36,775 nt of DNA from Pseudomonadota bacterium (GCA_018241725.1 JAFEDI010000069.1:1-36775), one strand, 5' to 3'; counted from the stretch's first letter, positions 22,910-30,707 are shown. A program made the numbers and translations. Notes: generated by a model not told the origin, from the letters alone.

Positions 22910-24130
22910 ATGCCCCTATCCGATACCGCGATCCGTAGCGCCAAGCCCGCCGAGAAGCCTTTCCGCCTATACGATGCTGGCGGTCTATACCTCGAAGTCT
23001 CGCCTGCCGGCGGCAAGCTCTGGCGACTCAAGTACCGCATTGCCGGCAAGGAGAAGCGCCTCTCCTTCGGTGCCTATCCAGACGTAAGCCTCAAGGCCGC
23101 CCGCGAGCGGCGTGACGAAGCACGCAAGGTGCTGGCCGATGGCATCGATCCCGGCGAGCAGCGAAAAGCCCAGAAGGCCGCGACCGAAGCCCGCGCTTTG
23201 AACTCGTTCGAAGTGATCTGTCGTGAGTGGCTGGAGAAGTGGCGCACAACGGTTGAACCGGCCCAGCACACCAAAGCCCTGGCACGCCTGGAGAAGAATG
23301 TATTCCCCTGGCTGGGCGGTCGGCCCATCGCCGAAATCACCCCGCCCGAGGTGTTGGCGGTGCTGCGCCGAGTGGATGAACGCGGCGCCCGTTACACAGC
23401 CCACAAGATCAAGAGCGAGATCAGCCAAGCCTTCCGCTACGCGGTGGCCACCGGGAGAGCGGAACGCGATCCCTGCCCGGATCTACGTGGCGCGATTCCG
23501 CCGGCCAGGGGCGAGAACTTCGCCGCCATCACAACCCCGAAGGAGGCCGGCGAACTGCTCCGCGCCATTGACGGCTTCCAGGGAACATTCGTCGTCAAGT
23601 CGGCCTTGCTCCTGGCCCCGTTGCTGTTCGTGCGGCCTGGGGAGCTGCGCAAGGCTGAATGGGCTGAATTCGATCTCGACAAAGGGGAGTGGAACATTCC
23701 GGCGGGACGGATGAAGGGGCGCCAGCCCCACCTTGTTCCGTTGCCGACGCAGGCCGTGCTGATCCTGCGCGATCTGCAGCCGCTTACCGGGCGTGGCGTC
23801 CATGTCTTTGCGGGCCGTGACCCGAAGAAGCCAATGAGCGATGCCGCGGTCAATGCCGCACTACGCCGCATGGGGTACGACACGAAGACCGAGATTACCG
23901 GGCACGGATTCAGAGCAATGGCCCGGACGATCCTGCATGAGGAACTGCACTTCAAGCCGGAAGTGATTGAGCACCAGCTGGCGCACCGCGTGCCGGATGC
24001 CTTGGGCAGCGCTTACAACCGGACGAAGTTCATCAAGGAACGGCGGGTGATGATGCAGCAGTGGGCGGACTACCTAGACAAGCTTAAGGCGGGCGCCGAG
24101 GTGGTATCGATACCGACACGGGCAGCCTGA
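22910..24130 (+). CDS. int: P4-type tyrosine integrase
   Basis: A 406-aa prophage P4/CP4-57-like integrase starting MPLSDTAIRSAKPAEKPFRL, the standard start of the family; an in-frame GTG at 22901 is less likely. Domains: DUF4102 arm-binding (about 1-85), core-binding (about 100-185) and catalytic (about 210-380). Catalytic residues, counted from the GTG frame, are Arg245 (LLFVRPGELRKAEW), His335 and Arg338 (TGHGFRAMART), His362 (QLAHRVPDAL) and Tyr372 (GSAYNRT). It lies 155 bp from tRNA-Leu and reads away from it. It should catalyse recombination between the attL and attR repeats. Confidence 0.95.
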   Translation: MPLSDTAIRSAKPAEKPFRLYDAGGLYLEVSPAGGKLWRLKYRIAGKEKRLSFGAYPDVSLKAARERRDEARKVLADGIDPGEQRKAQKAATEARALNSFEVICREWLEKWRTTVEPAQHTKALARLEKNVFPWLGGRPIAEITPPEVLAVLRRVDERGARYTAHKIKSEISQAFRYAVATGRAERDPCPDLRGAIPPARGENFAAITTPKEAGELLRAIDGFQGTFVVKSALLLAPLLFVRPGELRKAEWAEFDLDKGEWNIPAGRMKGRQPHLVPLPTQAVLILRDLQPLTGRGVHVFAGRDPKKPMSDAAVNAALRRMGYDTKTEITGHGFRAMARTILHEELHFKPEVIEHQLAHRVPDALGSAYNRTKFIKERRVMMQQWADYLDKLKAGAEVVSIPTRAA

Positions 24131-24231
24131 CCTGCTGAGTTTGCCGCGCCTACCTCGACGGGGGGAACGCCAGGAACCTTCACCTGGCTGGCGCGGCAAC
24201 CCATTTGAAGGGCGCGCGAAGGGCGCACAAC

Positions 24232-24555
24232 ATGGGCAAGACAGTACTCTCCAAGTTGGAGATGCATGATCAATTGGATCAAATCCTGAAGGACATATCG
24301 GAGTCACGTACGCCGCTGGCGCCCGGTGATCCGGAGGAGGTTGATCACATCATTTATTTGGTTGGCGAATGGACCGAATTGAAGAAGGTCTTCCCTGCTG
24401 AAGGGCCTCCACCGCCCGACTACATATGGGACGACTCGGTTTTCCCACGTCTGATCAAAATGATATCCACCAACCTTGAGCGGTGTGGTGTTGATATGAG
24501 GCACTTTCAAACGTCGGAAGATTGTTTGCATCCGCCCCTTCTTGAAACCCTCTGA
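24232..24555 (+). CDS. Unknown 107-aa protein of the tRNA-Leu island
   Basis: An acidic soluble protein I do not recognise. It starts MGKTVLSKLEMHDQLDQILK, contains DPEEVDHIIYLVGEWTELKK and a Pro-rich turn (GPPPPDYIWDD), and ends in HPPLLETL. The DNA from about 24230 to 24735 is visibly poorer in G+C than the flanking integrase and DUF3987 sequence, so this ORF arrived with a separate insert. The ATG at 24232 lacks a strong ribosome site. It is followed 20 bp later by a second small ORF. No function is proposed. Confidence 0.55.
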   Translation: MGKTVLSKLEMHDQLDQILKDISESRTPLAPGDPEEVDHIIYLVGEWTELKKVFPAEGPPPPDYIWDDSVFPRLIKMISTNLERCGVDMRHFQTSEDCLHPPLLETL

Positions 24556-24575
24556 TTCCCGGTAAATGGCTTACG

Positions 24576-24738
24576 GTGGATGATCTTTATCCTTGTCGAT
24601 TGCTGTTTGACATGCTTTTGAAATGCTATCTCGCTAGAGATCCGTGGACGCTTTCGGAAGCATCCATCGCAGAGCTTAGATCAGGATTGATGGAGCTCGG
24701 ATTCGCGTTGTTGTCAGGTGCCTTGTTAGAGGCTAAAC
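24576..24738 (+). pseudogene. Small unknown ORF fused into the DUF3987 remnant
   Basis: From GTG 24576 the frame gives about 54 coherent residues (LYPCRLLFDMLLKCYLARDP then SIAELRSGLMELGFALLSGA), low in G+C like the ORF before it. At about 24738 the sequence switches to DUF3987 DNA read in the wrong frame, so the natural end of this protein is lost or the ORF was cut by the junction. The function is unknown. Confidence 0.4.
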
Positions 24739-26070
24739 CTGATCGGCCGGCGCTGCGCCATCCGTCCCCAGGCCCGCAGCGACTGGCAGGAGTTTACCAA
24801 CCTGTGGGGCTGCATCGTCGGGCGCCCCGGCATGATGAAGAGCCCGGCGATGATGGCGGCCCTGGCACCCATCGTGCGTCTCGAAGCCCGTGCGCTGGAG
24901 GCATGGACGCAGGCCCAGGGGCAGTGGCGCGCGGAAGCCGAAATCGCCAAGGCTCGAGCGGAGGCTCGGAAGTCGGAAGCGACACGGGCACTCCGCAAGG
25001 ATCCGAACGCCCTGGTGGACGTGGCCAGCTTCCTCACGCCCGATGCGGACGAAGCCCCCATCCTGCGCCGCTACACGGTAGCCAGTGCCACCGTGGAAGC
25101 CCTCGCCGAAAAGCTCATCGAGAACCCGCGCGGCCTGCTGGTGGTCCGCGACGAACTGCCCGGCTGGCTCGCCGGCCTGGATCGGGAAGACGCCGCCGAG
25201 CTGCACGCCTTCCTGATGACGGGCTGGAACGGCAAGGACGGCTGGACCTTCGACCGCATCGGCCGCGGCCATCGGCGCGTGCCGGCGGTGTGCCTGGGCG
25301 TCATCGGCGGCGCTCAGCCCGGCCCCCTCGGCGAATACCTGCGCGCCACGCTGCGCGGCGGGGCATCCGACGACGGCATGCTGGCCCGCTTCGGCCTGCT
25401 GGTGTGGCCGGAGACTGGCGGCACCTGGAAGAACGTGGACCGCTACCCGGACGGCCCCGCCAAGGACATGGCCTTCGCGGTGTTCGACGAGCTGGACGGC
25501 CTCGATGCCCTGGCCCGCGGCGCCGAGCAGGAAGGCGAGGACAGTCCGCCCTTCCTGCGCTTCGATCCGGAAGCCCTCGAAGCCTTCACCGACTGGCGCA
25601 CCGGCTTCGAAGCCGGCCTGCGCTCGGGCGAGCTGTACCCCGCACTGGAATCCCACCTGGCCAAGTACCGCAAGCTGGTCCCGGCACTGGCGCTGACCTT
25701 CCACCTCGGGGACGGGCACACAGGCCCGGTCGGCCTTGCCTCGACGCTGCGGGCACTGCATTGGGCGGTCTATCTGGAGACGCACGCCCGGCGCTGCTAC
25801 GGGGTCGCCCAGGGCAGCGAGGCGGACACGGCTCGGCGGATTCTGGAGCGGATCAGGAAGGGGGATCTGGCGCGGGAGGGGTTCGGCACGCGAGACATTC
25901 AGCGAGCCTGCTGGTCGGGCTTGTCTGACCCCAAGCGTGTGGCGGAAGGGCTCGGGCTGCTGGTGGAGCTGGGGCATCTGGAGGAGTGGCAGGAGCCTTC
26001 ACGCACCAAGCCGCGGGTGCTGTATGTGACTAATCCGAAGTCGGTGCCATCGACGGCTTCACGGCACTGA
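24730..26070 (+). pseudogene. 5'-truncated DUF3987 primase/helicase-like gene
   Basis: The frame is open from 24730 and at once reads DUF3987 sequence: LIGRRCAIRPQARSDWQEFT, NLWGCIVGRPGMMKSPAMMA (Walker A GRPGMMKS), LENPRGLLVV-type strand RGLLVVRDELPGWLAGLD (Walker B region), FDRIGRGHRRVPAVCLGVIG, and a C-terminal winged-helix-like end. DUF3987 proteins are the helicase half of phage and island replication proteins and normally have a primase-like N-terminal half, missing here. A TAG at 24727 and the lack of any start before the Walker A loop mark the truncation. An ATG at 24832 would cut the P-loop. It is probably non-functional. Confidence 0.8.
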
Positions 26071-26103
26071 GGATGAAAATTCTGGCCTATGCGTGCCTGA
26101 AGC

Positions 26104-26150
26104 GCACTGACAAAACTGACAGATCCTAGAAATGTCAGTTTTGTCAGTGC
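26104..26150. repeat. 18-bp perfect inverted repeat with CTGACA heptads
   Basis: GCACTGACAAAACTGACA (26104-26121) and its exact complement (26133-26150) flank an 11-nt centre. Each arm contains ACTGACA twice. It follows the DUF3987 stop by 33 bp with no T-run, so an operator or replication/plasmid-like site is as likely as a terminator. Confidence 0.85.
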
Positions 26151-26277
26151 CCCACCGGGGGCATATGGGGAGTTTTCGGGGGCAGCGGGCCCATGGCTAC
26201 AGCACCGGGCCAGTCTTCGTCTGGGCGATCCAGTACCGTTGTCTTCTACGCTGCAAGCGTATAGGCTTGTACGCCAT

Positions 26278-26601
26278 ATGGTCTTCGTTGAGCTCACCCC
26301 CTTCCAAGCCTTCCGCCGTGACAACTGGACAGACGAAGACCTGCGGGGCCTTCAGTCCATTCTGATCGAACACCCGGACGCAGGCCCGCTCATCCCAGGG
26401 GCCGGGGGACTGAGAAAGCTGCGATGGGCCATGCCTGGCCGGGGCAAGCGTGGCGGTGCCCGCGTCATCTACTACTGGCGCACGGCGGCCGATGTGGTCT
26501 ATCTGGTCTTCGCCTACGCCAAGAACGACCAGGAAGACCTGACGCCGGACCAGGCCCGGCAACTGGCGAGACTGATTGAAGGAGTGCTGCGCGATGAATG
26601 A
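26278..26601 (+). CDS. RelE/HigB-type toxin
   Basis: A 107-aa RelE/HigB-superfamily toxin: the LRKLRWAMPGRGKRGGARVI core with Arg/Lys residues, then YYWRTAADVVYLVFAYAKND, the family's central strands, and a C-terminal helix. These are ribosome-dependent mRNA interferases. The ATG at 26278 is chosen; a TTG at 26239 would add 13 residues. The gene precedes and overlaps its antitoxin by 8 bp, the reversed (higBA) order. It probably stabilises the island. Confidence 0.85.
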   Translation: MVFVELTPFQAFRRDNWTDEDLRGLQSILIEHPDAGPLIPGAGGLRKLRWAMPGRGKRGGARVIYYWRTAADVVYLVFAYAKNDQEDLTPDQARQLARLIEGVLRDE

Positions 26602-26887
26602 AAAAGACTTTGCCTCCCTCATGCAGGGCGTGAAGGAAATGACTGCCCACATGCGCGGCGAGGACGTGCCAGGGGTGAAGGTGACGACCATCCCCGACCC
26701 CGACGTGCACGCCATTCGCGAAGCGGTCTCCGTGACCCAGAAGGAGCTCGCCGCCCTGTTGGGGGTGTCACGCCGTACCGTCGAGAACTGGGAACAACGG
26801 CGTACCCGTCCCACCGGGCCGGCGCGGGCGCTGCTGCGGATCTTCCAGCATGACCCGCAGGCAGCGGTAAAGGCTTTGCAGGAATAG
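26594..26887 (+). CDS. XRE-family HTH antitoxin
   Basis: A 97-aa antitoxin with an N-terminal toxin-binding part and a C-terminal Cro/C1 helix-turn-helix (VSVTQKELAALLGVSRRTVE then NWEQRRTRPTGPA), of the HigA/MqsA-like type. The ATG at 26594 overlaps the toxin stop by 8 bp. It should neutralise the toxin and repress the operon. A hairpin with TTTT (26927-26949) follows 40 bp downstream and would end the transcript. Confidence 0.88.
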   Translation: MNEKDFASLMQGVKEMTAHMRGEDVPGVKVTTIPDPDVHAIREAVSVTQKELAALLGVSRRTVENWEQRRTRPTGPARALLRIFQHDPQAAVKALQE

Positions 26888-26926
26888 TGCCCCGCCTGCT
26901 GAACCAGCGGTAACAACGTACAGAAG

Positions 26927-27190
26927 CGCCGGGCCAGCCCCGGCGTTTTGCTGTCTGCACCGTGCAGACCACGCATGGGTCGATGCCCTGCCAGCCGTGA
27001 GGTGGTCGCGCACTTGCATGGGGTGCAAGGTCATGTAGACCCATATCTCGCGCCGTGGGGATGGGCGGTACTGGGATCGAACCAGTGTAGTGCGTGAAGA
27101 AATGGCCCATCCTGCCTCAAGGTCTGGACGGTGGTTCGATTCCCCCGGCCGCAGGAAGGGCCCACGGGTTCGCTTCCCGTTCCGGGCACC
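26927..27190. repeat. Structured non-coding block, copy A
   Basis: About 264 bp, homologous to 28083-28352. In order it holds a terminator (CGCCGGG-N5-CCCGGCG then TTTT, 26927-26949), a hairpin GTCTGCAC-C-GTGCAGAC, a hairpin CTTGCA-N5-TGCAAG, an ACTGG-GATCGAA-CCAGT hairpin (a tRNA T-arm on the minus strand, followed there by ACCGCCCA), GGTTCGATTCC on the plus strand, and ACGGG-TTCGCTT-CCCGT (T-arm-like) followed by CCGGGCACC. No full cloverleaf can be folded around these arms. Its place is directly after the toxin-antitoxin genes. Confidence 0.8.
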
Positions 27191-27351
27191 CGTGACACCT
27201 GGAATCACAATCCAGTGCTCACGGCACCACCGGCGGAGGGCCAGGGTCAGGTGGCCATGTGGCCCTACTCCGAATGTCACGCACGTCTGCCGATGCTGGT
27301 TGTCAAATGCGTTAATCGGCCGTTACTATCCGTGCGTAGAAAGGAGGTGCT

Positions 27352-27573
27352 ATGAAAATCAAGTTCGTCAGTCGCGTGAATGGCGTGATCATGCGCCTTC
27401 CTGACGTCTATGGCGTGCAGCCCTCAGCAGACTATCAGGCGCTCATCTCACACAGTCCGTCCGAAGTCTCGGCCAAGGCTTGGGAGCGTACGGGCCAGCA
27501 GATGATTCGAGCCTTCAAGTCCGTTGAAAAGCGATTCCCGGATGTCAAACGAAAACTCGCAAGTGCCGCTTGA
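27352..27573 (+). CDS. Unknown 73-aa basic protein
   Basis: A small protein starting MKIKFVSRVNGVIMRLPDVY, with AKAWERTGQQMIRAFKSVEK as an amphipathic helix and a basic C-terminus. The start is sure: AAAGGAGG is 7 nt before the ATG. The DUF2335 gene begins inside its end (32-bp overlap), so the two are coupled. I do not recognise the family. As first gene of a two-gene cassette bounded by structured repeats it could be an antitoxin- or adaptor-like partner of the membrane protein; that is inference only. Confidence 0.75.
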   Translation: MKIKFVSRVNGVIMRLPDVYGVQPSADYQALISHSPSEVSAKAWERTGQQMIRAFKSVEKRFPDVKRKLASAA

Positions 27574-28054
27574 GACTGCCCCTGACTCCGCCCCGAATGG
27601 GGCGGAAGTCGTTTCTAAGCAGCACTCCACCGCCAAGATCGAGCCGGAATTGCTCGAACGTGTCGAAGCCGAAGCACGCCGCGTGGCGATCTCGATCATC
27701 AACCATGAGCAGCACTCGGGGCCGATGCCATCCCCGAAACAGTTCAAAGAGTATGACTCGGCGCTGCCGGGGACTGCTCAGATCATCCGTGACGAGTTTC
27801 AGGCCAATGGCCTGCATGTACGGGAATCGGAGAAACGTGCCCTGGCGGCAAACATTGAAGACGTGCGAGAGAACCGCAAGACAGCCGAACGGCTGGTATG
27901 GGGGTCTCTTGCTTTCGTTCTTATCCTGGCCCTCTCCGGCCATGAAAACGTGGCGATTGCGGTAGCCGTCTCAACAGTGGCGGCGGTGATTACGGGATTT
28001 CTCAAGAAGCCCTCGGCCAAGCCTGAGGCCCCCTCACCTCAGGACGACGAATAG
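27542..28054 (+). CDS. DUF2335 membrane protein
   Basis: A 170-aa protein with the DUF2335 pattern: HSGPMPSPKQFKEYDSALPG, then TAQIIRDEFQANGLHVRESE, and two C-terminal membrane helices (LVWGSLAFVLILAL and NVAIAVAVSTVAAVITGFL) ending in a Pro/charged tail. The N-terminal 60 residues are polar and charged. The ATG at 27542 is chosen; a TTG at 27524 also opens the frame. DUF2335 has no proven function; members occur widely on mobile elements, often with a short neighbour gene. A terminator hairpin of repeat copy B follows 28 bp after the stop. Confidence 0.78.
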   Translation: MSNENSQVPLETAPDSAPNGAEVVSKQHSTAKIEPELLERVEAEARRVAISIINHEQHSGPMPSPKQFKEYDSALPGTAQIIRDEFQANGLHVRESEKRALAANIEDVRENRKTAERLVWGSLAFVLILALSGHENVAIAVAVSTVAAVITGFLKKPSAKPEAPSPQDDE

Positions 28055-28082
28055 CCCGTCCTTGCTCTCCAGCACCAACGAA

Positions 28083-28352
28083 CGCCGGGCATGCCCCGGC
28101 GTTGTACTGTCTGCAGTGAAGCGTACAGACCATGCACGGAGCGATGCGCTACGGGCTGGCCATGAGGTGGCCGCGCACTTGCATGGGGTGCAAGGGCATT
28201 TAGGCCCGTGTCCAGCACCGTGGTGATGGGCGGTACTGGGATCGAACCAGTGTAGTGCGTGAAGAAATGGCCCCAGCCTGCCTCAAGGTCTGGACGGGGG
28301 CGATTCCCCCGGCCGCAGGAAGGGCCCACGGGGTCGCTTCCCGTTCCTGGCG
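28083..28352. repeat. Structured non-coding block, copy B
   Basis: About 270 bp, homologous to 26927-27190. The terminator stem (CGCCGGG/CCCGGCG, 28083-28101), CTTGCA/TGCAAG hairpin, antisense T-arm ACTGG-GATCGAA-CCAGT with GTGTAGTGCGTGAAGAAATG after it, and the CGGCCGCAGGAAGGGCCCAC block are conserved. The GTCTG...CAGAC hairpin keeps its ends while its middle has changed. In the two plus-strand T-like arms, TTCG has become GGCG and GTCG, so they are decaying in this copy. Confidence 0.8.
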
Positions 28353-28412
28353 CCACGGAATACCACGCAACTGCCCCTGACGGAGGTACGCTCGAGAAAA
28401 TCGTAATGCCGA

Positions 28413-29681
28413 TCAGTCGGATATGGAAAAGAACTGGATCCGTTCAGGCCTGATCAAACTCCCTGTCAATCCATCTGTTCGCTCCGCGGCGAGACGAACG
28501 ATACCAAACGATGGGTAGACACGGACTGAGGCAGCCTTTCCATCTACAGGAATGACTTTGAAGGGTGCGGGCGCCACAGGCGTATCCAGCCCGAACACAC
28601 TGACACCGCTTTCTTCCTGAGTGACGTACAGCTTCCCCGCTGATGCTGCGATGCCAGTTGCTGCTTTTGGAAGCGACACCACCTTGGGAACCTGTTCCTT
28701 AAGTCCAGCGAGCGGAAAGATCCGAAATTCGGGGAGGCCCGTGGCGGTATATAACATGCCGGACGCCTCCACCACTTCGCTCGACCAAATATCGGCGGGC
28801 GCGTCTCCATTGGCAGCAATGAGCGTGACCTGTCCGGATGGACTGACATCGACCTCCTGAACCCCGGACTGATTGCCTTCTCGATCTGCATACCCAAGGA
28901 AGATCCGGTTGCCGTTCACCGAGAACGCGAGAGAACGGTTGACAAGCGCTGTCGTCAGTATTCGAGGCGCATCAGGAACCGCCAAGTCGACCACCCTCAA
29001 CGTCGTTTGCGGTGATGTGATCCCGCCACCGAACACCAGTGCCATGGTGCCATCGAGCGCAAACAGCCGGTTTCCCTGCAGGGCCAGCGCAGCCGCCCCT
29101 TTAGGAATCGTCGCAATCTGGCGCGGATGCTCTGGCGTCGAGATGTCATAGACGCGCAATTCCCCCCCGTTCTGGACGTCGATCCAACAAGACCCATCGC
29201 ACCCGGGATTGACCGAGGTCACCGCGATATTGCCGCTTGCCGCAATGGCACGGACGTTGTCCGCCGAATATGGGCTGACGCTATAAGGCGACACCAGGCC
29301 CACCTGCTTCGGATTCTGAAGATCCGTGGTATCGAAAATACGGATACCGTCAAAACCGGCCGCAACGAACAGTCGATTGCCGACGACAGCGAAGTCGGCA
29401 AACGCCCCCTGCTCCACAGCCACCTGCCCCAGCAGCCGGTAAGTTGTTTCAGGCGGCGGCTGCGTCGCACCGGCGTTGGGTGTTGCCGGATCGGTCGACG
29501 CCGGAGGCGAACTGGCGCCAGACCCGCCTCCGCCACCGCCACACGCGCTCAGAAACAGTGAGACGCCCAGGGCGACCGCACAGGACGCGATGAATTTCAC
29601 ATTGATCTGTCGTTTAACGATCTTGTCTGCATGGATCTTCAATAGCGCGTGCTCATCAAGTTCTTTTCGTGGCATTGGCAT
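28413..29681 (-). CDS. Beta-propeller (LVIVD-repeat) lipoprotein
   Basis: A 422-aa lipoprotein: signal with lipobox LSAC (Cys47 from the ATG at 29681), a Gly6 stretch, a Pro/Thr linker, then repeated strands of the LVIVD type, e.g. NRLFVAAGFDGIRIFDTTDL, GELRVYDISTPEHPRQIATI and TTLRVVDLAVPDAPRILTT. It is likely a surface- or periplasm-facing scaffold. The N-terminus is odd: 27 charged residues precede the signal if the ATG is used, whereas GTG at 29600 gives an ordinary 19-residue lipoprotein signal (VKFIASCAVALGVSLFLSAC) but lacks a ribosome site. It is on the opposite strand to the island's other cargo. Confidence 0.8.
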   Translation of the reverse strand: MPMPRKELDEHALLKIHADKIVKRQINVKFIASCAVALGVSLFLSACGGGGGGSGASSPPASTDPATPNAGATQPPPETTYRLLGQVAVEQGAFADFAVVGNRLFVAAGFDGIRIFDTTDLQNPKQVGLVSPYSVSPYSADNVRAIAASGNIAVTSVNPGCDGSCWIDVQNGGELRVYDISTPEHPRQIATIPKGAAALALQGNRLFALDGTMALVFGGGITSPQTTLRVVDLAVPDAPRILTTALVNRSLAFSVNGNRIFLGYADREGNQSGVQEVDVSPSGQVTLIAANGDAPADIWSSEVVEASGMLYTATGLPEFRIFPLAGLKEQVPKVVSLPKAATGIAASAGKLYVTQEESGVSVFGLDTPVAPAPFKVIPVDGKAASVRVYPSFGIVRLAAERTDGLTGSLIRPERIQFFSISD

Positions 29682-29818
29682 CTCTCATCACTTCAATGAT
29701 GATCGGATAATGTCACAGAAATATGCCTTTGGTCATCGTCGGACTCTCCCTAGTTCTGGATCAACGTCCGCTACCCTAGATGTTTTGTCTGCTACGTCTG
29801 GTCTGAACTTTCGTGCCA

Positions 29819-29931
29819 GCTCAAAAGGTTTACCTTTTGAGCCACCCCTAAAACTCCCCGAGACACATGGTTCAAATACGTTGTTTTCTATTTTGAGCTA
29901 GCCTACTATGTGAGCTATAGATTTTGAGCTA
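29819..29931 (+). promoter_or_regulatory. Probable res-type site of the serine resolvase
   Basis: GCTCAAAAGG-TTTA-CCTTTTGAGC (29819-29842) is a perfect 10-bp inverted repeat. The half-site recurs as TTTTGAGCTA at 29891-29900 and 29922-29931, with GTGAGCTA between (TGAGCTA at 29911-29917). All lie within 130 bp upstream of the resolvase ATG, the usual place of a res site with crossover site I and accessory sites. It would also autoregulate the gene. Confidence 0.65.
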
Positions 29932-29945
29932 CATAGAGGCCCATC

Positions 29946-30506
29946 ATGTCCGCCGTCTTTGCCTATACCCGTGTCTCCACCGACGACCAGACCTGCGAGA
30001 ACCAGCGGCGCACGATCGCAGAACGCTACAAGGTCGATAAATGGTTCTCCGACGATGGCGTGTCGGGCACCGTGGCCGCAACTCAGCGAGCAGGTTTGTC
30101 CGCCCTTCTAACCTACGTGCGGGAGGGTGACATCGTGGTGGTCGCTGCAATCGATCGCCTTGGCCGTAACACCCTGGATGTGCTGAATACCGTCGAGGCC
30201 TTGAAAGAGACGGGCGCCTCGGTCATCTCGATGCGCGAGGGCTTCGAGTTGGCGACGCCTGCCGGGAAACTCATGCTTACGATGCTGGCTGCGGTGGCGG
30301 AACTGGAACGGGAGAACCTGAAGGCTCGTCAGCTCGCCGGGCTGGAGCGGGCACGGGCGGAGGGCAAGCACCTGGGGCGCAAGAAAACGGTGAATGATGC
30401 CGAGGTGGTCGCGTGGCGTGCCGAGAACTCGGCCAGTATCAAAGCGACTGCGGAGCACTTCGGTATCTCGGCGGCCAGCGTCAAGCGGGCATGTGCCAAA
30501 GGGTAG
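29946..30506 (+). CDS. Serine recombinase (resolvase/invertase)
   Basis: A 186-aa small serine recombinase: catalytic Ser11 in YTRVSTDDQTCENQ, WFSDDGVSG, VVVAAIDRLGRNTLDVLNTV with the conserved Arg, EGFELATPAGKLMLTMLAAV, AELERENLKARQLAGLERAR (E helix) and a C-terminal HTH (ATAEHFGISAASVKRA). Full length for the Tn3-resolvase/Hin group. GAGG precedes the ATG. It sits at the attR end of the island, just upstream of which is its probable res array. It may resolve element multimers or be left from a transposon. Confidence 0.93.
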   Translation: MSAVFAYTRVSTDDQTCENQRRTIAERYKVDKWFSDDGVSGTVAATQRAGLSALLTYVREGDIVVVAAIDRLGRNTLDVLNTVEALKETGASVISMREGFELATPAGKLMLTMLAAVAELERENLKARQLAGLERARAEGKHLGRKKTVNDAEVVAWRAENSASIKATAEHFGISAASVKRACAKG

Positions 30507-30578
30507 CGAGACGTGCTGGGGGCATTTATGGGGGCATTATTTTCAGGATAAGCCACAGGGGTGGCTAAATCACTGGAT

Positions 30579-30677
30579 GTTCGAGTCTCGCAAAAGCACC
30601 AATAGCAGTTCCGCAGTATTCCGAATCAGGCCGGAAAGCCCAGAGAAATCAAGGGTTCCGGCCTTTTTTGCGTCCGT
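30579..30677 (+). repeat. attR of the tRNA-Leu island
   Basis: It carries a T-arm and 3' end of tRNA-Leu (TTCGAGTCTCGC, then AAAAGCACCA, diverged from the CCAAGGCACCA of the intact gene) followed by the 75-bp segment identical to 22758-22832, including the terminator with T6. It marks the island's right end, 72 bp after the resolvase stop. Confidence 0.92.
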
Positions 30678-30707
30678 ACGCGCCGGTTTGCCGGCGCGGT
30701 GTTCCCG

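Larger units (their letters stand above)
22733..30677. mobile_element. 7.9-kb genomic island in tRNA-Leu(GAG)
   Basis: The element is bounded by the direct repeats at 22733-22832 and 30579-30677, has a P4-type integrase at the tRNA-proximal end and a serine resolvase at the other end. Cargo: a truncated DUF3987 gene, small unknown ORFs, a toxin-antitoxin pair, a DUF2335 module, duplicated non-coding blocks and a lipoprotein. There are no conjugation, capsid or replication-initiator genes that look intact, so it is mobilisable or decaying rather than self-transmissible. Confidence 0.9.

Noticed and set aside
26927-27190. Genuine tRNA genes in the structured blocks
   Set aside because: T-arm-like hairpins are present on both strands, but no matching D-arm, anticodon arm or paired acceptor could be placed around any of them.
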